Source: Pararhodobacter sp. (GTDB taxonomy: Bacteria; Pseudomonadota; Alphaproteobacteria; Rhodobacterales; Rhodobacteraceae). From it: a stretch of 64,000 nucleotides of DNA. Location of the stretch: assembly GCF_034676545.1 (NCBI RefSeq), contig NZ_JAUCBZ010000015.1:1891001-1955000 (forward strand), read 5' to 3'. Of this stretch, positions 39,050 through 47,394 are shown in pieces. Position 1 is the first letter of the stretch; each line of letters starts with the position of its first letter. The position numbers and the translations under genes were made by a program. Below the pieces are notes generated by a model. That model worked only from the letters and a program-made list of their open reading frames with translations, was not told the DNA's origin and made no database searches.

Positions 39050-39571
39050 ATGAAACTCCTGGCCACCTCGCTGGCAAAACTCATTGAGTTGTTGACGCAT
39101 CTGTCAACCATACTGGCCGGCATAGGTCTGGCGATGATCGTTGGATCGTATGTCTTTGAAGTTGTCATGCGTTACATCTTCGCATCGCCGACATCCTGGG
39201 CGAGCGATTTCGTGTCTTACGCGCTTTGCGCAATCGTGTTCCTGGCTTTGCCGCAAGTCACCAAGGACAAATCGCATGTTGCGGTCACGATCATTGTCGA
39301 TGTCATGCCGAAATCCGTCGCCAATGCGGCCCATGTCGTTGTCAGTCTGCTGGGGTTCGCGTGCCTGTCCTACTCGGCCTGGGTCAGCTTGAAGGAAAAC
39401 ATCCGGCAATACACGCGGGGCATCACCACCCTGGCGATCGACCCGGTCCCGTTGTGGTGGGTGTCGTCGTTCATCACCTTTGGGCTGCTGCTGAGCGCCC
39501 TTTATTTCCTGGTGTATCTGTCGCCCCGACACCGCGTCAGCGGCTTTGAACTCTTGGGAAAGGCTGAATGA
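39050..39571 (+). CDS. dctQ: TRAP transporter small permease DctQ
   Basis: This 173-residue membrane protein has four predicted helices and is the small subunit of a TRAP transporter. It shows the DctQ pattern: a first helix followed by FEVVMRYIFASPTSWASDFVSYALCAIVFLALP (in parts) and VTKDKSHVAVTIIVD. ATG 39050 follows GAGAGTCC; the open frame begins 15 codons earlier. Its stop overlaps the dctM start (ATGA). The gene is intact, unlike its two neighbours. Confidence 0.9.
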   Translation: MKLLATSLAKLIELLTHLSTILAGIGLAMIVGSYVFEVVMRYIFASPTSWASDFVSYALCAIVFLALPQVTKDKSHVAVTIIVDVMPKSVANAAHVVVSLLGFACLSYSAWVSLKENIRQYTRGITTLAIDPVPLWWVSSFITFGLLLSALYFLVYLSPRHRVSGFELLGKAE

Positions 39572-40877
39572 TGCCCTGGTATGAATCGCTCCTCATCGGA
39601 CTGTCGATCCTGTTCTTCTTCTTCATGATCGGTGCCCCGATCTTCCTCGCGTTCCTGGCGGCAATCCTGATCGGGGTGTATTTCGTCATTGGGCCGGTTT
39701 TCCGATGTTCGCCAATTCGCTGCTGGATACCACGACAACTACATCGCTCGCTTCGATTCCGCTGTTCGTGCTGATGGGCGAGTTGCTGTTCCGGTCCGGC
39801 ACGATGGACGTTCTGTTCGACTCGATCGACAAGCTGGTCGGCCGGGTCAAGGGCCGTCAGTATGTGCTGGTGGTTTCGCTTTCGGCCGTGTTCGGCGCCT
39901 TGTCGGGCGTCGCGATGGCGGTCGCCGCGATGCTGGGACGGGCGATCATGCCCGGCATGCAGACGCGGGGGTATGACCGTGATATTGCTGCAGGTCTGAT
40001 CATCGGCGGTGCGAGCCTGGCGCCGATCATCCCACCCAGCCTGCTTGCGGTCATCGTCGGGTCATTGGCAAGCGTGTCGATTGCCAAGCTGCTGATCGCA
40101 GGCATTGTGCCGGGCCTGATGATCAGCGTCATCTTTCTGATTTACGTGTTCGTGCGCATCGCAATCAATCCGGGCCTTGCGCCGGCGAATGTGGTCGGTG
40201 AACGCGGCGATGTGACCCCGCGCGACAAGCTGATCGCAGTCATCCGCACTCTGCCTTTCCTGATCGTGATGTTCTCTGTCATGGGGTTCATCATGTTGGG
40301 CGTCGCCACGCCGTCGGAATCTGCGGCGACCGGTGTTGTCGGCTCGCTGCTGACTGCCGCGATCTACCGAAAGCTTTCCGTGCGTATGATCTGGGAGTCG
40401 CTGATTGCGTCGGTGACGGTGTCGGCCATGATCCTGATCATCATGGCGATGTCCAAGATGTTCACCCAGTTGCTGGCCTTTACCGGGGCCGCCAGTCAGA
40501 TGGTAAGCGTGGTCGCCAACCTGGGGTATTCGCCGATCGTGATGCTGCTTCTGATGATGGCGGTGCCGTTCGTGTTGTGCATGTTCATTGACACGATTGC
40601 CGTCATCTTGCTGACGATCCCGATCTATCAACCTGTCGTCGCCGCCCTGGGGTTCGACCCGGTCTGGTTCTGGCTGCTGTTCTTGATCAACATCACGCTG
40701 GGCGCCGTCACGCCGCCGTTTGGCTATACGCTGTTTGCCTTCAAGGCGGTGGTGCCCGAGATGAGCATCAGCGATGTCTATCGCGCGTCCTGGCCGTTTG
40801 TCGGTCTGTTCATATTGGGTATGGCGCTGATCATCGTCTTTCCGGGCATCGCAACCTGGCTGCCCGGTTTCCTCTGA
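39568..40877 (+). pseudogene. dctM: TRAP transporter large permease DctM, frameshifted
   Basis: DctM is the large, about 430-residue, transport subunit with roughly 12 helices. The N-terminus (SLLIGLSILFFFFMIGAPIF) is in one frame up to VIGPVF at about 39699. The rest (FPMFANSLLDTTTTTSLASI ... IVFPGIATWLPGFL) is in the -1 frame to 40877. One T missing in the run TTTT (39698-39701) explains the break; restoring it gives GPVFPMFANSLL. Signature segments such as GGASLAPIIPPSLLAVIVG, and the ending, are complete. A terminator follows at 40899. The substrate of the TRAP system is unknown; its position suggests uptake of the compound handled by the hyu/F420 operon. Confidence 0.82.
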
Positions 40878-40898
40878 CATGGGAAAGCACGGAAAACG

Positions 40899-40929
40899 AA
40901 AGGGGCTGCCCATGTGGGCAGCCCCTTTT
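40899..40929 (+). terminator. Intrinsic terminator of the dctPQM operon
   Basis: AAAGGGGCTGCCCA (40899-40912) pairs with TGGGCAGCCCCTTT (40915-40928), followed by T. It lies 22 bases after the dctM stop and faces the convergent nitroreductase gene. Confidence 0.92.
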
Positions 40930-40963
40930 GACTAGTTATCCCTTTGCCCGGACGACGCCGCGT

Positions 40964-41638
40964 TTATCCGACAAACGTCACCACATTGTCAGAGTCGGCG
41001 CGCTCGGTTCTGAAACCGTTGGCCGGATGATCCAAGTCCTCATAGCCAAAGGAAATCGCCGTCTGGATCCGGCGATTGGCCGGGATCTGGAAATACTGGC
41101 GTATCGCCGGGGCGTAGCCGGTCACCGAGGCCTGGACGACGCTGGCGATGCCCTTGGCCCGCGCCACCAGCGAGAACAACGCGATGAACCCACCGCAATC
41201 CATCGCACCATAGGGGCCTAAATCTGCATCCGAGGTGATGATGGCCACATGTGGCGCACCGAAGAAGCGGAAATTCTGCATCATTTGCTCGGCGCGCCGA
41301 GCCTTGTCGTCGCGGGCAATGCCGACAGCTTCATACAGTTGGTAACCGCATACGCGCCGGCGGTCCTGGTATTCGCCCGTGTATTGGAGGGGCCATGCGA
41401 AATCTGGTTCCATCTGCGTCGTTTCCGCTGCCTTGGTCAGCATCTCGGCAAAGGCCCTGGTCTCGGCGCCGCGGGTCACAATGACCTTCCAAGGCTGTGC
41501 ATTGCACCACGTTGGTGCGCGCGACGCGGTTGCGACGATGTCCCGAATGTCCTGTTCGCTGACTTCGGTCTCAAGGTAACCGCGGCAACTGTATCGTTCA
41601 TTGATGATCTTTGAGAAGATCGCGAAATCGTCAGACAT
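40964..41638 (-). CDS. Nitroreductase-family flavoprotein
   Basis: This 224-residue FMN protein has the nitroreductase fold: the N-terminal RYSCRGYLETEVSEQDIRDI, the FMN-binding SRAPTWCNAQPWKVIV, and the C-terminal GIASVVQASVTGYAPAIRQY region. The reaction is unknown. It is preceded by a palindrome related to the one at the hyuA promoter, so it probably shares a regulator with the F420 operon. Two ideas follow. It may reduce an intermediate of the pathway, or reduce dehydro-F420 as the C-terminal nitroreductase-like domain of mycobacterial FbiB does. The start at 41638 gives MSDDFAIFSKIINERYSCR; upstream residues are unconserved. Confidence 0.85.
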   Translation of the reverse strand: MSDDFAIFSKIINERYSCRGYLETEVSEQDIRDIVATASRAPTWCNAQPWKVIVTRGAETRAFAEMLTKAAETTQMEPDFAWPLQYTGEYQDRRRVCGYQLYEAVGIARDDKARRAEQMMQNFRFFGAPHVAIITSDADLGPYGAMDCGGFIALFSLVARAKGIASVVQASVTGYAPAIRQYFQIPANRRIQTAISFGYEDLDHPANGFRTERADSDNVVTFVG

Positions 41639-41703
41639 CCGTTGGTCCTCGTTCCTGGGTTCGGCGCCGAATCCTTGCAGGGCGGAACGCCGCGCCGAAA
41701 AAT

Positions 41704-41717
41704 GGTAGTGCACTACC
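41704..41717. promoter_or_regulatory. Palindromic operator upstream of the nitroreductase gene
   Basis: GGTAGTGCACTACC is a perfect 14-base palindrome 66 bases upstream of the nitroreductase ATG. Its half-site GTAGT/CTAC matches the inner palindrome CGTAGTATGCTACG at 42545-42558. The likely ligand is the adjacent MarR protein. Binding is an inference. Confidence 0.65.
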
Positions 41718-41890
41718 TTTTAGCAGTTGGCACGTACCTGTGTCCATCTTGGATTTCGTGTCTTCGCGCAAAAACTGACCAAGCGTCGATCCGGGGGCAA
41801 GGCCCGTACCGGGCAGTCCGGTCACGGAGCAGCGGCGAACAAAATTGTCCTGCACTTCCGGATCAGTCAAAATCCAGCGGATGCCAAGCG

Positions 41891-42400
41891 CTATTCGGAG
41901 AGCGTAACGTCATCATTTGATGACTCAAGCAAGGGCCGCCAGGGCGCGCGGCTGTTGTGATCGTTGGCGTCGATCAGCTTTCCGGCAAGCGCCATGAATT
42001 GATGGTATTCCTCATCGCTTAGCGGTTCGACGAACCGGAACTGCGCCTTGATCATACCGGGCTGCACCGCCTTGACCATCTCTCGGCCCGCTTCGGTGAT
42101 CTTGGCCATCTTGGTCCGCTTGTCCGACGGGTTGCTGGGCCTTTCCAGAAGACCGCGACCAGCGAGTCGCCGGATGACATCGGCCGCCGTGTTCCGGTCC
42201 ACGCCGACCAGCGCCGCGACCGTCACCTGATCGCGAACCGCGCCGTCGGCCAGAACGGTAAGCACCCCGAATTGCACTGGCGTAAGATCGTATTTCGCGC
42301 TTTCCTCGAGAAAGAGACCGACATGAATCTGATGCAGTCGCCGGATGAGGTGCCCCGGCCGATCCGCGAGGTTTTCAAACATGTCAATGCTTTGCTTCAT
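41891..42400 (-). CDS. MarR-family transcriptional regulator
   Basis: This 169-residue winged-helix repressor has the MarR core LTPVQFGVLTVLADGAVRDQ, recognition-helix region VTVAALVGVDRNTAADVIRRL, wing LLERPSNPSDKRTKMAKITEAG and dimerisation helices at both ends. It is divergent from hyuA and upstream, on the same strand, of the nitroreductase gene, with palindromes at both targets. MarR proteins usually repress their neighbours until a small aromatic or acyl-CoA ligand binds, so the pathway substrate or a CoA thioester is the expected inducer. Confidence 0.92.
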   Translation of the reverse strand: MKQSIDMFENLADRPGHLIRRLHQIHVGLFLEESAKYDLTPVQFGVLTVLADGAVRDQVTVAALVGVDRNTAADVIRRLAGRGLLERPSNPSDKRTKMAKITEAGREMVKAVQPGMIKAQFRFVEPLSDEEYHQFMALAGKLIDANDHNSRAPWRPLLESSNDDVTLSE

Positions 42401-42527
42401 GGTGTGCAGCTGTCTCCAATGGTCAGGCCGGCATATCTATTAGCAGGGTACGACCCAATCGACCAGAGCCCACAACCTGGACTGGTTGGCGCCGCCCGTG
42501 CCGATAGGGCGCATGCGTCGAATCTCT

Positions 42528-42569
42528 TTGACAGGCCGATAATTCGTAGTATGCTACGGAAATTATCGG
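42528..42569 (+). promoter_or_regulatory. hyuA promoter overlapped by a large palindrome
   Basis: TTGACA (42528-42533) is a perfect -35 hexamer, with TATGCT (42550-42555) as -10 after a 16-base spacer. The -10 lies inside the palindrome CGTAGTATGCTACG (42545-42558), which is itself flanked by longer arms CCGATAATT (42536-42544) and AATTATCGG (42561-42569). A repressor bound here would block RNA polymerase. The inner palindrome shares its half-site with 41704-41717. Confidence 0.75.
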
Positions 42570-42590
42570 ATCGACCATTGGGAGTGGCGC

Positions 42591-44663
42591 ATGACTTGGA
42601 CAATCGGGGTGGATGTCGGCGGTACATTCACGGATTTTTACGCAGCGAATGACAGGGCTGACAAAATCCACGTGTACAAGACGTCTTCAACACCGGCAAA
42701 TCCGGCCGACGCGATCTTGAACGGCCTTGATGCCATGTGTGAGAAATTCGGCATCCCCAAGGATGCGATCACGCGAGTCTCGCATGGAACGACGGTTGGC
42801 ACCAACGCGCTGATCCAGCGCACCGGCAGCCGGGTTGCGCTGGTCACCACCAAGGGCTTTCGCGACCTGCTGGAAATCGGCCGCCAGACCCGTCCGCTCA
42901 TGTACGATCTTCAGGTTGACCATCCCACGCCGCTGGTGGATCGTGAGCACCGGATCGAGCTGAACGAACGGATCGGTGCGCAGGGGGAAATCGTCCGCGC
43001 ACCCAGCGCAGACGACATCGACGCGGCCATCGAAGAAGTGATCGCGGCCGGGGCCGCCGCCTGCGCCATCGGCTTTCTTTTTTCCTTTCGCAACGATGCC
43101 CATGAACAGGAATTCGCCCAGGCCCTGCGCAAGCGCGCGCCTGACATCGCGATTTCCGTCTCTTCTGAAGTGCAGCCAGAGTTCCGCGAATACGAGCGTC
43201 TCTCGACCACCGTGCTGAACGCCTATCTGCAACCGGTCATGTGGCATTACCTTGAAACCCTGGAGGCCGGGATCGCCGAGCGCGCGCCCAACGCGACGCT
43301 GGGCATCAACCAGTCCAGCGGCGGACTGATGTCCGCCCGGCGCGCGCGCGATTTCCCGGTGCGCACGGCGCTGTCCGGCCCGGCCGCAGGGGCGGTGGGC
43401 GCGGGCCACGCGGCGCGCCAGACCGGTCGGCGCAACATCATCACGCTGGACATGGGCGGAACCAGTGCCGATGTCGCGTTGATCCGCGACTATAACGTCG
43501 ATCTGGCCTTTGACCGCGATGTTGCCGGGTTCCCCATCCGGATGCCTTGCGTCGATGTTGAAACAGTTGGCGCGGGCGGTGGTTCCATCGCCTGGTTCGA
43601 CCGCGACGGACTGCTCAAGGTCGGGCCGAAAAGCGCTGGCGCCTTCCCTGGCCCCGCCTGCTACGGCAAGGGCGGCAAGGAGCCAACGACCACCGACGCC
43701 AACCTGTTGCTGGGGCGCCTGTCGCCGCGCGGCCTCTTGGATGGCGACATGGGGCTGGACGCCGAACTGTCGCGCCAGGTCTATCAGCCGATCGCCGACC
43801 GGCTGGGGTTCACGCCCGAAAAAACCGCGCATGGGGTGCTTGGCATCGTGGTTGCGAACATGGTGCGCACGATCCGCACGATCTCGGTTGAACGCGGGCA
43901 CGATCCGCGGGACTTCGTGCTGATGCCCTTTGGTGGCGCGGGCCCGCTGCATGCCCGCGACGTGGCCGTCAGCTTGGGCATGAAAGAGATGATCGTGCCG
44001 GCCGCGCCGGGCATCGTCTGCGCACAGGGCCTGCTGGTGTCGGACCTGAAGGAAGACTTTGTCGTCAGCCGCCGCATCGCGTTGGACAAGGCCGGAGTCG
44101 AGCAACTGCGCGACACGCTGCAAGAGCTGGACGCCCGCGCGCAGACCTGGTTCGCCGCCGAAAAGGCGCCGAAATCGGGCCGCCGTCTGCAGCTGGTCGT
44201 TGATGCGCGCTATGTCGGCCAGAACTTTGAACTGGCGGTCCCGGTGACCGACGGCGTCACGCTGTCGGGCCGCGACGTGCCGGACGCCGCTGCGCTGAAG
44301 GCCGCATTCTGCGCCGCGCATGATCAGGCCTATGGCTATGCCAGCGAAACCGACCCGATCGAGATCGTCAACATTCGCCTGTCCGCCAGCGCCAGGCTGC
44401 ACCGGTTCGAGGATCGCGCCGCGCCCGACGGCAAATCCGGCGAGCCCCAGCCGCGCAACACCCGCCAAGTGTATTTCAACGCCGAGGCCCCTGTCGAAAC
44501 GCGCATCTACAATCGCGCCGACATGCGCCCCGGGCAAAGAATCAAGGGGCCGGCCATCCTGGAACAGATGGACACCACGACCCCTGTCTACCCTGGTGAC
44601 GTCGCGGAAATGACGGCCGACGGTCATCTGATTATCAGCATCAACCCGAAGGACGTCGCATGA
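42591..44663 (+). CDS. Hydantoinase A/oxoprolinase-family subunit (HyuA-like)
   Basis: This 690-residue protein is the ATP-binding subunit of the hydantoinase/oxoprolinase/ketone-carboxylase superfamily. It begins IGVDVGGTFTD (ASKHA-type phosphate-binding loop, residues 5-15), has RVSHGTTVGTNALIQRTGSR, the second phosphate motif TLDMGGTSADVAL and the GAGGGSIAWFD loop. Family members use ATP to activate an amide, lactam or enol and either hydrolyse it (N-methylhydantoinase, oxoprolinase, caprolactamase) or carboxylate it (acetone and acetophenone carboxylases). The sequence alone does not choose between these. It is the first gene of the operon, with subunit B overlapping its stop as ATGA. Confidence 0.9.
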   Translation: MTWTIGVDVGGTFTDFYAANDRADKIHVYKTSSTPANPADAILNGLDAMCEKFGIPKDAITRVSHGTTVGTNALIQRTGSRVALVTTKGFRDLLEIGRQTRPLMYDLQVDHPTPLVDREHRIELNERIGAQGEIVRAPSADDIDAAIEEVIAAGAAACAIGFLFSFRNDAHEQEFAQALRKRAPDIAISVSSEVQPEFREYERLSTTVLNAYLQPVMWHYLETLEAGIAERAPNATLGINQSSGGLMSARRARDFPVRTALSGPAAGAVGAGHAARQTGRRNIITLDMGGTSADVALIRDYNVDLAFDRDVAGFPIRMPCVDVETVGAGGGSIAWFDRDGLLKVGPKSAGAFPGPACYGKGGKEPTTTDANLLLGRLSPRGLLDGDMGLDAELSRQVYQPIADRLGFTPEKTAHGVLGIVVANMVRTIRTISVERGHDPRDFVLMPFGGAGPLHARDVAVSLGMKEMIVPAAPGIVCAQGLLVSDLKEDFVVSRRIALDKAGVEQLRDTLQELDARAQTWFAAEKAPKSGRRLQLVVDARYVGQNFELAVPVTDGVTLSGRDVPDAAALKAAFCAAHDQAYGYASETDPIEIVNIRLSASARLHRFEDRAAPDGKSGEPQPRNTRQVYFNAEAPVETRIYNRADMRPGQRIKGPAILEQMDTTTPVYPGDVAEMTADGHLIISINPKDVA

Positions 44664-46354
44664 TCATGCCAGCCGCAGACCTCGACCCGATCCGTCTTGA
44701 GATTATCGCCAACGGCCTGCGCTCGATTGCCGACGAGTGCTTTGTGGCCCTGATGCGGTCGGCCTATTCGACCAACATCAAGGAGCGCAAGGACCACTCT
44801 ATCGCCATCGTCGACCGCAAGGGCCGGCTGGTGGTGCAGGCGGATCTGACGCTGCCCATTCACATCGCGTCGATGAGCGGCCTGATGAAATGCGTGCTGG
44901 AGAAATTCGGCAACGACATCCAAGAAGGCGACATCTTCGTCGCCAACGACCCGCACACCGCGGGGGGCACCCATCTGCCCGACATCAACTATGCCATGCC
45001 GATCTTCATCGACGGTGCGATCGCGGCCTTTGTCTGCAACATCGCGCACCACGCCGATATCGGCGGCATGGTCCCCGGTTCGATGGCGGGCGGGATGAGC
45101 GAAATCTACCAGGAAGGCCTGCGCATTCCGGTGGTCCGGCTGTTCAACCGGGGTGTCCTGCAAAAGGACATCATGGACATCCTGCTGCTGAACGTGCGCG
45201 TGCCCGACGAACGCCAGGGCGACCACAACGCGCAGATCGCATCCTGTCGCCTGGGCGAGCGCCGGTTCAAGGAGGTGGTCAAGGTGCATGGTCTGGCCAA
45301 TGTCCTGACCGCCTTTGACGAGATCATCAGCCGCACCAACCAGCGCATGAAGGATGCCATCGCCCGAATCCCGGACGGTGTCTATGAATTCAACGACTTC
45401 ATGGATTCGGACGGGCTGGAGACCTTCGATATCCCGATCTGCCTGAAACTGACCGTCAAGGGCGACCGCATCCACCTCGACTTTGCTGGCACCAGCCCGC
45501 AGGTGCCCGGCAACATCAACACCACGCTGAACGCCGTGCAGGCCAGCGTGAACTATGCCCTGATCGGCGCACTGGACAGTGAAATGCCCTCGAACCAGGG
45601 GGTTCTGGATGCCGTGGACATCAGCTGCGAGCCCGGCACGATCCTGAACTGCGTGTTCCCGGCCCCGGTTGCGGCGCGTGCCCATGCCTGCCAGCGGGTG
45701 ATCGACGTGGTACTGGGTGCGCTCTCCAAGGCGATCCCGGACAAGGTGATCGCGGCAGCGAACGGCGCCAACACCACCGCCGTGTTTTCGGGTGTCGATC
45801 CGCGCACCGGCAAGCCCTATCTCTATTTCGAAACCATCGGCGGCGGCATGGGCGCCCGCGCCACCAAGGACGGCAAGGACGGCGTCCAGGTGGGGATCAC
45901 CAACACCTCGAACCTGCCGGTGGAGTCGATCGAGCAGGAATACCCGCTGCGCGTCGAGGAATACGGCTTCGTCGAGAACTCGGGCGGCGCGGGGAAATTC
46001 CGGGGTGGGCTGGGCCTGCGCCGCGTGCTGACACCGGTGGACCATGAATGCGTCTTCAACGGTGCGGGCGAGCGGTTCCGCTATCAGCCCTGGGGCCTGT
46101 TCGGTGGCCAGCCCGGCGCATCCGGCCAGTTCCTGATCGAGGACGCCAAGGGCAAGCGCCGCTTGGCCGACAAGCCGAACAAGGTGGATGTCAAGTTGGG
46201 CACCCGGATCACCGTGGAAACGCCCGGCGCCGGTGGCTACGGGCAACCGTCAGAGCGCTCTGACGAGTTGCTGGGCCTCGATTCCGCCAGCGGCAAGTAT
46301 TCGCAGGATTTCATGCAGAAAAACTACGCAACGACCAGTGTGGGAGGTCAATAA
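44660..46354 (+). CDS. Hydantoinase B/oxoprolinase-family subunit (HyuB-like)
   Basis: This 564-residue subunit is the partner of HyuA. It shows the HyuB pattern DPIRLEIIANGLRSIADE, then NDPHTAGGTHLPD and IAHHADIGGMVPGS (likely metal ligands Asp and His), and GAGERFRYQPWGLFGGQPG near the C-terminus. In two-subunit members (N-methylhydantoinase, caprolactamase) this subunit carries the substrate/metal site. Acetone carboxylase has a third subunit, absent here. It is translationally coupled to hyuA and is two bases from the next gene. Confidence 0.9.
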   Translation: MIMPAADLDPIRLEIIANGLRSIADECFVALMRSAYSTNIKERKDHSIAIVDRKGRLVVQADLTLPIHIASMSGLMKCVLEKFGNDIQEGDIFVANDPHTAGGTHLPDINYAMPIFIDGAIAAFVCNIAHHADIGGMVPGSMAGGMSEIYQEGLRIPVVRLFNRGVLQKDIMDILLLNVRVPDERQGDHNAQIASCRLGERRFKEVVKVHGLANVLTAFDEIISRTNQRMKDAIARIPDGVYEFNDFMDSDGLETFDIPICLKLTVKGDRIHLDFAGTSPQVPGNINTTLNAVQASVNYALIGALDSEMPSNQGVLDAVDISCEPGTILNCVFPAPVAARAHACQRVIDVVLGALSKAIPDKVIAAANGANTTAVFSGVDPRTGKPYLYFETIGGGMGARATKDGKDGVQVGITNTSNLPVESIEQEYPLRVEEYGFVENSGGAGKFRGGLGLRRVLTPVDHECVFNGAGERFRYQPWGLFGGQPGASGQFLIEDAKGKRRLADKPNKVDVKLGTRITVETPGAGGYGQPSERSDELLGLDSASGKYSQDFMQKNYATTSVGGQ

Positions 46355-46356
46355 TC

Positions 46357-47394
46357 ATGCGCGTCTATTCGATGGTACGACCCAAGAAACTGTCGCTGAT
46401 CCCAGACGCGATGGCCCGTGCGGAACGGCTTGGTTATGACGGAACGACCCTGCTGGAACTGACGGTTCCGCCGACCCTGTCGGCAGCGGCGGGCGCGATG
46501 GTGACCAAGGACATCAAGATGATGTCGGGCGTGTTCGTCGCCTTTCCGCGCAGCCCGATGGCAACCGCCTATGACGCCTGGTCGCTCAACGAACTCAGCG
46601 GTGGACGGTTTCAATTGGGGATCGGATCGCAGATCAAGGCGCATCTGACGCGCCGTTTCGGGATGGATTTCCAGCCCCCGATCCGCCGCATGAAGGATTA
46701 CATCGGCGCGCTGCACGCCATCTGGGATTGCTGGCAGAACGGCACCAAGCTGGATTATGACGGCGAATACTACAAGCACAACCTGATGATCCCTTATTAC
46801 AACCCGGGCCCGCTGGCGACCGGCAAGCCGGAAATCCACCTGGCGGCGATCAACAAGCTGATGTGCCGGTTGTGCGGCGAGGTTGCGGACGGTCACTTGC
46901 CGGGCGATCCGATCACCTGGAAATGGCACGAGGAGGTCATGCTGCCCAACCTGGAAATCGGGTTGGAGCGGTCCTGCCGGACGCTGAAGGACCTGGATCT
47001 GGGCGGCTACGGTTTCATCGGCTGTGCCACCTCCACCGAAGGGCTGGACCGCATGGCCAAGGGCCTGAAAGAGCGCGTGGCGCTCTACGCCTCGACGCCG
47101 GAATACGCCGAGATGCTGGAAATGTTCGGCTGGAGCGTCAACCAGGAGGACTTTGCCAACCTCTCGCGGCAGAACAAATGGGCGGAGATGGGCAACCTGG
47201 TGTCGGACGAGATGCTCGAGGCCTATGCCATCATCACCACGCCCGAAGACCTGCCCTCGGCCTTGGCCAAACGCTATGGCGGCAAGGTGGACCGCATCCA
47301 GATCGACGAGACCTGGTTCGACGGTCTGACCGACGATCAGGTCGCGGATCTGGTCACCAAGATCAAGAAAATCCCAGGTTACAACAATGGCTGA
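46357..47394 (+). CDS. F420-dependent LLM-class oxidoreductase
   Basis: This 345-residue luciferase-like TIM-barrel protein resembles the F420-dependent TIGR03617 (MSMEG_2256-like) group: SGVFVAFPRSPMATAYDAWSLNELSGGRFQLGIGSQIKAHLTRRFGM in overlapping parts, then YYNPGPLATGKPEIHLAAIN and LCGEVADGHLPGDP. The group contains F420-binding dehydrogenases and reductases; F420-dependent secondary alcohol dehydrogenase belongs to the same LLM fold. It is the likely consumer of the F420 made by the same operon. Its start is two bases past hyuB and its end overlaps the ligase gene by eight bases. Confidence 0.88.
   Translation: MRVYSMVRPKKLSLIPDAMARAERLGYDGTTLLELTVPPTLSAAAGAMVTKDIKMMSGVFVAFPRSPMATAYDAWSLNELSGGRFQLGIGSQIKAHLTRRFGMDFQPPIRRMKDYIGALHAIWDCWQNGTKLDYDGEYYKHNLMIPYYNPGPLATGKPEIHLAAINKLMCRLCGEVADGHLPGDPITWKWHEEVMLPNLEIGLERSCRTLKDLDLGGYGFIGCATSTEGLDRMAKGLKERVALYASTPEYAEMLEMFGWSVNQEDFANLSRQNKWAEMGNLVSDEMLEAYAIITTPEDLPSALAKRYGGKVDRIQIDETWFDGLTDDQVADLVTKIKKIPGYNNG

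Noticed and set aside
41631..41870. Short minus-strand ORF between the nitroreductase and MarR genes
   Set aside because: It covers the operator palindrome and overlaps the nitroreductase start. No family resemblance and no ribosome-binding site.
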